DNA of 55,833 nt from CAYVHU01 sp964451415 (lineage in GTDB: Bacteria; Pseudomonadota; Alphaproteobacteria; Rhodospirillales; Magnetovibrionaceae): positions 1 through 55,833 of the forward strand of contig CAYVHU010000017.1 of NCBI GenBank assembly GCA_964451415.1, read 5' to 3'. The notes under the pieces were generated by a model. It searched no databases, was not told the DNA's origin, and saw only the letters and a list, made by a program, of their open reading frames with translations. This document shows, in pieces, positions 51,601 through 55,833 of this stretch. A program made the position numbers and the translations under genes. Within the stretch, counting starts at the first letter, position 1, and each line of letters starts with the position of its first letter.

Positions 51601-52343
51601 ACGGCATCGTGGTAGCGATTGCGCGATTCCTGCATCTGAAAGAACGTATCGGGGTTCTGACTGGAACCGCGCAGCACCGGATGGTCGGGGCTGAGGCCGT
51701 GTTTGCGATGCGCCTCCACCAGATCCGTGCCGACCATCGCACGCAGGTCTTCGTCATCGAGCATGGCGATTTTCGAAACTTCATGCGAGGTACGAAAGCC
51801 GTCGAAAAAATGCATGAACGGCACCCGCGAACGCAAGGTGACGGCTTGCGCGATGCAGGCGAAATCCTGGGCTTCTTGAACCGTGGCGCTGCCCAAAAGG
51901 GCGACACCCGTCTGGCGGCACGCCATCACGTCGGAATGATCGCCGAAAATACTCAAGGCGTGCGTGGCGATGGTGCGTGCGGCAACGTGCATGCAAAACG
52001 GCAGCAATTCTCCGGCAATCTTATAAAGATTGGGGATCATCAAAAGCAAACCCTGGGATGAGGTGAACGTCGTCGTCAGCGCGCCCGATTGCAGCGCGCC
52101 GTGCACGGCACCCGCGGCGCCCGCTTCGGACTGCATCTCCACCACACGCGGGATATCGCCCCAGACATTCGCGCGTCCATCCGTCGACCAGGCTTCGCAC
52201 AACTCGCCCATGGTGGACGACGGCGTAATGGGATAAATGGCGATCACTTCGTTCAAGCGGTGGGCAACGGAAGCAACGGCCTCGTTACCGTCAACGGCAA
52301 TCATCGGGGTCTTCGACAGAGTTTTCGCAGCAATGGAATTCAT
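48672..52343 (-). CDS. nifJ: Pyruvate:ferredoxin (flavodoxin) oxidoreductase NifJ
   Basis: Single-chain, 1223-residue oxidoreductase that converts pyruvate and CoA to acetyl-CoA and CO2 with reduction of ferredoxin or flavodoxin. All domains are present: TPP domain start [20 protein letters not shown], two 4Fe-4S motifs [17 protein letters not shown] and [15 protein letters not shown], a third-cluster region [15 protein letters not shown], and the TPP-binding [20 protein letters not shown]. The C-terminus carries an extra acidic tail with [13 protein letters not shown] 52343 is preferred over ATG 52400, since homology begins just after it. A strong terminator overlaps the stop. Confidence 0.95.
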   Translation of the reverse strand: [1223 protein letters not shown]

Positions 52344-52433
52344 GAAATTATCCAGAATCGGTTTCGCACGCGTCGAGCGACACGGCAGGTTGGAACGCAT
52401 CTATATTAGACTTTTGCGATAGGAAATGTCCAT

Positions 52434-52463
52434 GAGCGTCGCTTAATCGGTCTCGCGACGCTC
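52434..52463. repeat. Perfect 9-bp inverted repeat at the end of the truncated upstream gene
   Basis: GAGCGTCGC (52434-52442) and GCGACGCTC (52455-52463) pair around a 12-base loop that contains the stop codon of the minus-strand partial gene. It may be a terminator hairpin for that gene; no T-run follows on the minus strand. Confidence 0.45.
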
Positions 52464-52647
52464 TTCGTCCGTGTCTTCGTCCGTGTTCTGGGNNNNNNNN
52501 NNNNNNNNNNNNNNNNNNNNNNNNNNNNNNNNNNNNNNNNNNNNNNNNNNNNNNNNNNNNNNNNNNNNNNNNNNNNNNNNNNNNNNNNNNNNGTCGCTTA
52601 ATCGGTCTCGCGACGCTCTTCGTCCGTGTCTTCGTCCGTGTTCTGGG
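52438..52647. other. 100-N assembly gap flanked by identical 55-base ends
   Basis: The gap is 52493-52592. The 55 bases before it (52438-52492) and after it (52593-52647) are identical. That is what remains when two contigs that share a terminal k-mer are scaffolded with padding. Recognisable lpxA coding starts exactly at the end of the right copy. The two sides differ in base composition. Treat the join as unsupported. Confidence 0.95.
52443..52490 (-). CDS. C-terminal end of an unknown acidic protein, cut by the gap
   Basis: A minus-strand frame enters from the gap and ends at TAA (52445-52443). The visible tail is QNTDEDTDEERRETD, with a 12-base tandem repeat encoding TDED/TDEE. It would lie upstream of nifJ on the same strand, 99 bases away. 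The identity of the protein cannot be told from 15 residues. The same bases recur on the other side of the gap, where they interrupt lpxA. Confidence 0.5.
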   Translation of the reverse strand, partial: QNTDEDTDEERRETD

Positions 52648-53204
52648 TCGGCAAGAATAATGTGATCCGAGAAAACGTCACCATGAACCCCGGAACCGAA
52701 GGGGGAGGGATGGTGACTGTCGTTGGTGATGACTGCCTGTTTATGGCCGGTGCACATGTGGCACATGATTGCCTGATTGGTAATCATGTGATTTTTGCAA
52801 ATAATGCAACAGTGGGCGGGCATTGTGTTGTGGGTGATCATGTTGTGCTGGGTGGGTTATCCGCAGTCCATCAATTCGTGCGTATCGGCAAACATGCTTT
52901 CATAGGTGGTATGAGTGGCGTTGAAAATGACGTTATTCCTTTTGCCACTGCACTGGGAAACCGGGCACATCTGGGTGGCTTGAATGTTGTCGGCATGAAA
53001 CGCAGCGGATTTGAACATAAGCAGATACATATTATCCGGGATGCATACCGTCTTTTATTTGCAGAAGAAGGCACCATTCAAGAGCGCCGTCAGCAGCTGG
53101 CGGAGCTTTACGAGGGAAATGCGGATATCGATGAAATGATAAAGTTTTTGGATGAGGGTGTGCAGCGCTCTTTATGTACGCCCTCGCGAAGCCGAAACGG
53201 GTAG
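52647..53204 (+). CDS. lpxA: UDP-N-acetylglucosamine acyltransferase LpxA, 5' truncated
   Basis: First enzyme of lipid A synthesis. About 185 residues remain of roughly 262. The left-handed beta-helix hexapeptide repeats are clear (VGKNNVIRENVTMNPGT, then IGNHVIFANNATVGGHCVVG). The active-site segment is MAGAHVAHDCLIGNHV, with the catalytic His, and the C-terminal helical domain contains IIRDAYRLLFAEEG. The N-terminal 80 or so residues are missing; in-frame upstream sequence is the foreign 55-mer with a TAA at 52599. I class this as an assembly truncation, not a biological pseudogene. Confidence 0.9.
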   Translation, partial: VGKNNVIRENVTMNPGTEGGGMVTVVGDDCLFMAGAHVAHDCLIGNHVIFANNATVGGHCVVGDHVVLGGLSAVHQFVRIGKHAFIGGMSGVENDVIPFATALGNRAHLGGLNVVGMKRSGFEHKQIHIIRDAYRLLFAEEGTIQERRQQLAELYEGNADIDEMIKFLDEGVQRSLCTPSRSRNG

Positions 53205-53220
53205 TCCGTTCTTACGCCAT

Positions 53221-54087
53221 ATGTTAGACACCCCAAAAAATATCAGCGATCCATCAACTGAAGTGATTGGAATTATTGCCGGGGGAGGACCGTTCCCCAT
53301 TGTTGTTGCTGAAGCGGTGATAGCTTCTGGCCGTTCAGTTTTTATTTGCGCACTGAAGGGATTTGGCGAACCGGCTTTGGAAAATTTCCCCCATGACTGG
53401 GTAACTCTCGGGTCTGTCGGGCGCATTTTAAAGAATTTAAAGTCCGCCAATTGCCAGAAAGTTGTCATGATTGGACATGTCAAAAGACCTGAAAAATCGC
53501 AGTTTGTCCCTGATTTTGGTGCCTTGAAAAATGCCGGTGCTTTGCTGGAAATTTATCGCGGCGGTGATAACCAATTACTGTCAGGTGTTGCCAATTTTAT
53601 CGAAACCCAGGGGTTTACGGTGATTGGCGCTCATGAGCTGATACCGGAAAATCTGATTGGCAAAAATACCATTGATAAGGGTTCTTATTCTGTAGAAACA
53701 GAAGAGGATATCACCAAGGGAATTGAGGTCCTGAATGCATTGGGAAAACTCGACGTGGGTCAGGCTGTTGTCATTCACGGTGGCCACGTATTAGCCGTTG
53801 AAGCAGCTGAAGGTACTGATGAAATGCTAAGGCGGGTAGCGGTGTTACGCAAAAACGGCCGCGCTAATCACAAAGGCGGAATTCTGCTAAAAAGCCCAAA
53901 ACCCAATCAGGACTTGCGTGTGGATATGCCGGTTATTGGACCCGTAACTGTTGAGCTGGTTGCCCAGGCGGCGCTGTCAGGTATTGTGGTGCAGGCAGAT
54001 AGTGTCCTGTGTTATGACCGATCAACATTAATCCAACGCGCCAGGGATCTTGGTATCTTCATTGAAAGCAGAACATTTCTTCACTAA
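53221..54087 (+). CDS. lpxI: UDP-2,3-diacylglucosamine diphosphatase LpxI
   Basis: A 288-residue LpxI, which replaces LpxH for the fourth step of lipid A synthesis in alphaproteobacteria. EVIGIIAGGGPFPIVVAEAV begins the N-terminal domain. MIGHVKRPEKSQFVPDFGAL, then the C-terminal DUF1009 core with GQAVVIHGGHVLAVEAAEGT and KGGILLKSPKPNQDLRVDMP (conserved Asp), completes it. The ATG at 53221 lies 16 bases after lpxA; an earlier ATG at 53152 would overlap lpxA. No clear ribosome site is visible. Confidence 0.94.
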   Translation: MLDTPKNISDPSTEVIGIIAGGGPFPIVVAEAVIASGRSVFICALKGFGEPALENFPHDWVTLGSVGRILKNLKSANCQKVVMIGHVKRPEKSQFVPDFGALKNAGALLEIYRGGDNQLLSGVANFIETQGFTVIGAHELIPENLIGKNTIDKGSYSVETEEDITKGIEVLNALGKLDVGQAVVIHGGHVLAVEAAEGTDEMLRRVAVLRKNGRANHKGGILLKSPKPNQDLRVDMPVIGPVTVELVAQAALSGIVVQADSVLCYDRSTLIQRARDLGIFIESRTFLH

Positions 54088-54138
54088 CGGAAAGATAGTC
54101 AGCTGCACCGGTCATCTCAACCTACACAACCTGCGACG

Positions 54139-55302
54139 GTGAAAATTGGTATTGCCGCCACTGAACCGTCCGGGGATATTCTTGGGGCTGAGCTTATATC
54201 GGCTCTACAGCAACAATCCGGGGTAAAATTTGAATTTTGCGGTATTGGTGGATCTGCCATGCAGGCCACTGGTTTCAACAGCCTGTTTGCCATTGAGCAA
54301 CTTGCGATCATGGGTCTAACCGATTTTATAGCGACTATTCCCAAGGGGTACAGATTAGCAAAGAAGCTGGTAAAGTTTTTCGTTGAACAGGATATTGACG
54401 TACTGATCATTATTGATGGCCCTGAATTCAATCACCCTGTTGCCCGCTGGCTGCGTGCACGCAAAAGCCAACTGCCTATATATAACCTTGTCGCCCCAAC
54501 CGTCTGGGCGTGGCGAGCAGGCCGTGCGAAAAAAATGAAATCCTATGTCAACGAGGTTCTGGCGGTTCTTCCGTTTGAGCCACGTGTTTTTGCTGAACTT
54601 GATGGGCCGCCTTGCACCTTTGTCGGCCATCCGGCAATTGATCGTGCCAAGCGTAATACCATGACGGGCAAATCGTTTCGCAAGAAATACTCCCTTCACG
54701 ATCATCAACCTGTACTGGTCCTGCTGCCGGGAAGCCGTAAGGGTGAGGTTTCGCGTCATATGAGGGTATTTGCACAAACTCTCAAGCGTTTCTCAGATAC
54801 CGTTGGCAATTCTCAAATCGTTATGCCGGTGATGCCCCAGGTGAAATCTGATATATCTTTGCTGCTGCAAGATCTGCAGATGGATGTTTTGCAGATTGAA
54901 GATGAAGGAGATAAATGGGGAGCATTCAGGGCAGCAGACCTGGCCCTGGCGGTCTCAGGAACCGTCACCCTGGAACTTACTGCGGCTCACACGCCAATGG
55001 TTGTGGCCTATCGTCTGGATCGCGTAGCCAGTTATTTCAGATGGCTGGTCAAAGTACATTCAGTGGTGTTACCAAACCTGATTATGCGGGAAAATATCGT
55101 ACCTGAGTTCATTGGTAATGAGTGCACGCCAGAGGCTCTGTCTTCAGCGCTGATTGAATTATATCAATCAGAACGTACCCGAGACAAACAACAAGAATTT
55201 CTCAAGCAGGCAGCCGTTGAAGTGGGCAGCAATGATCAACTGCAAACAGCTGAGCGCGCTGCCCTGACAATCCTCAAACGGCTGAACCTAGAGCCGGACT
55301 GA
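54139..55302 (+). CDS. lpxB: Lipid-A-disaccharide synthase LpxB
   Basis: GT19 glycosyltransferase of 387 residues that joins UDP-2,3-diacylglucosamine to lipid X. KIGIAATEPSGDILGAELIS, then FCGIGGSAMQATGFNSLFAI, forms the acceptor side. LIIIDGPEFNHPVARWLRAR and NLVAPTVWAWRAGRAKKMKS are LpxB hallmarks, and VLLPGSRKGEVSRHMRVFAQ is the donor-lobe GSR motif. The frame starts at GTG 54139, where the conserved N-terminus begins; no ribosome site is obvious. It ends 7 bases from convergent gltA. Confidence 0.95.
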   Translation: MKIGIAATEPSGDILGAELISALQQQSGVKFEFCGIGGSAMQATGFNSLFAIEQLAIMGLTDFIATIPKGYRLAKKLVKFFVEQDIDVLIIIDGPEFNHPVARWLRARKSQLPIYNLVAPTVWAWRAGRAKKMKSYVNEVLAVLPFEPRVFAELDGPPCTFVGHPAIDRAKRNTMTGKSFRKKYSLHDHQPVLVLLPGSRKGEVSRHMRVFAQTLKRFSDTVGNSQIVMPVMPQVKSDISLLLQDLQMDVLQIEDEGDKWGAFRAADLALAVSGTVTLELTAAHTPMVVAYRLDRVASYFRWLVKVHSVVLPNLIMRENIVPEFIGNECTPEALSSALIELYQSERTRDKQQEFLKQAAVEVGSNDQLQTAERAALTILKRLNLEPD

Positions 55303-55309
55303 TCGCGTA

Positions 55310-55833
55310 TTACCGATCATCAATCTGTACATAATCACGCTTGGTTGCGCCGATATACAACTGCCGGGGCCGCCCGATCTTCTGTTTTGGATCTTCAACC
55401 ATCTCATTCCATTGAGCCACCCAGCCGACCGTGCGAGCCAGGGAGAACAGAACAGTGAACATGGTGGTTGGAAAGCCCAGGGCGCGTAGGGTAATGCCGG
55501 AATAAAAATCAATATTGGGATAGAGACTGCGCGAGACAAAATATTCATCTTCCAAAGCGATTTTTTCAAGTTCCCTGGCGATATCCAGCATGGGATCATC
55601 AGTCATACCCAGTGCATCGAGAACCTCGTGACAGGTTTTTTGCATAATGCGCGCACGCGGATCATAGTTTTTGTATACCCTGTGGCCAAATCCCATCAAT
55701 CTGAAAGGATCTTCTTTATCCTTGGCACGGGCAATATATTCAGGAATTCGGTCGACAGAACCAATCTCAGTCAACATATTCAATGCCGCCTCATTGGCTC
55801 CCCCGTGGGCGGGGCCCCACAGACAGGCAATAC
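55310..55833 (-). CDS. gltA: Citrate synthase, C-terminal part
   Basis: The last 174 or so residues of hexameric (type II) citrate synthase, running off the right edge. ACLWGPAHGGANEAALNMLT contains an active-site His, RLMGFGHRVYKNYDPRARIM holds the second His and substrate Arg, and PNIDFYSGITLRALGFPTTM the catalytic Asp. It ends with YIGATKRDYVQIDDR, very near typical. The lpxA-lpxI-lpxB-gltA order matches Rhizobiales and relatives, which supports an alphaproteobacterial source for this contig. Confidence 0.96.
   Translation of the reverse strand, partial: IACLWGPAHGGANEAALNMLTEIGSVDRIPEYIARAKDKEDPFRLMGFGHRVYKNYDPRARIMQKTCHEVLDALGMTDDPMLDIARELEKIALEDEYFVSRSLYPNIDFYSGITLRALGFPTTMFTVLFSLARTVGWVAQWNEMVEDPKQKIGRPRQLYIGATKRDYVQIDDR

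Noticed and set aside
52443..52841. A minus-strand frame running through the N gap
   Set aside because: It exists only because the gap is read through. The right-hand part is antisense to lpxA.
52647..53204. lpxA as a true pseudogene
   Set aside because: The remaining 185 residues are intact and the break coincides with the contig end.
52593..55833. Horizontal transfer of an lpx-gltA block as the cause of the composition shift
   Set aside because: The exact 55-base duplication at the gap and the start of lpxA homology at its end fit a false contig join better than a biological event.
1..55833. CRISPR arrays, insertion sequences, prophage genes, tRNA or rRNA genes
   Set aside because: I looked through the intergenic spaces and saw no regularly spaced repeats, transposase genes, phage genes or cloverleaf-like sequences.

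Overview
This window is almost certainly a scaffold of two unlike contigs. Bases 1-52492 are a high-GC chromosome segment of an alphaproteobacterium, probably Rhodospirillales-like. The evidence is the proA-nadD-rsfS-rlmH-gpmI order, PstA with a long N-terminal extension, a complete ccoNOQP-ccoGHIS set, dissimilatory APS reductase (aprBA) and a NifJ-type pyruvate:ferredoxin oxidoreductase. Together these suggest a microaerophilic sulfur oxidiser. After a 100-N gap (52493-52592), bases 52593-55833 carry lpxA (5'-truncated), lpxI, lpxB and gltA (partial). That order is also alphaproteobacterial, but the DNA is clearly lower in G+C and probably comes from another genome. Both gap edges carry the same 55 bases, which looks like a k-mer-overlap assembly artefact.

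Layout: (1) 1-3999, minus strand: housekeeping genes proA, nadD (TTG start), rsfS, rlmH and gpmI (runs off the left edge). (2) 4338-13016, plus strand: cbb3 oxidase structural genes ccoNOQP, assembly genes ccoG, ccoH, ccoI, ccoS and a TauE/SafE-like membrane protein. (3) 13021-21110, minus strand: phosphate regulon with two tandem pstS copies, pstC, pstA, pstB, phoU, phoB and a lone LplT-like MFS protein. (4) 21412-26844: sulfur region with an ArsR-type regulator, a PAPS-reductase-like protein without its catalytic motif, a metallophosphoesterase, a YkgJ-type cysteine-cluster protein and aprBA. (5) 27191-29087: MazG-like pyrophosphohydrolase and a degenerate GGDEF-EAL protein. (6) 29108-45278: accessory surface-glycan region. 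A cyclic-nucleotide-binding protein and a very unusual degenerate ABC transporter are divergent from a tightly overlapping ten-gene run: four glycosyltransferases, a histidine phosphatase, a deacetylase-like protein and a four-gene Yej/Opp-type ABC importer. A SAM methyltransferase converges on it. (7) 45408-52343: TauE/SafE exporter, gamma-glutamyltransferase, CBS-domain protein behind a structured leader, and nifJ.

How the genes fit together (inference): AprBA would oxidise sulfite with AMP to APS and feed electrons to the respiratory chain, with the cbb3 oxidase as the high-affinity terminal oxidase. The two TauE/SafE proteins may export sulfur oxyanions or, for the one beside cco, serve oxidase biogenesis. 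NifJ links pyruvate and acetyl-CoA at low potential, in keeping with low-oxygen life.

The most unusual item is the 880-residue ABC protein at 29618-32260. Its nucleotide-binding domain is interrupted by about 270 residues, has three Q-loop-like segments and lacks nearly every catalytic residue. It sits 12 bases from a stand-alone cNMP-binding protein. The PAPS-reductase-like protein near aprBA and the structured leader of the CBS gene are the next best leads. I saw no CRISPR array, tRNA, rRNA, insertion sequence or prophage.
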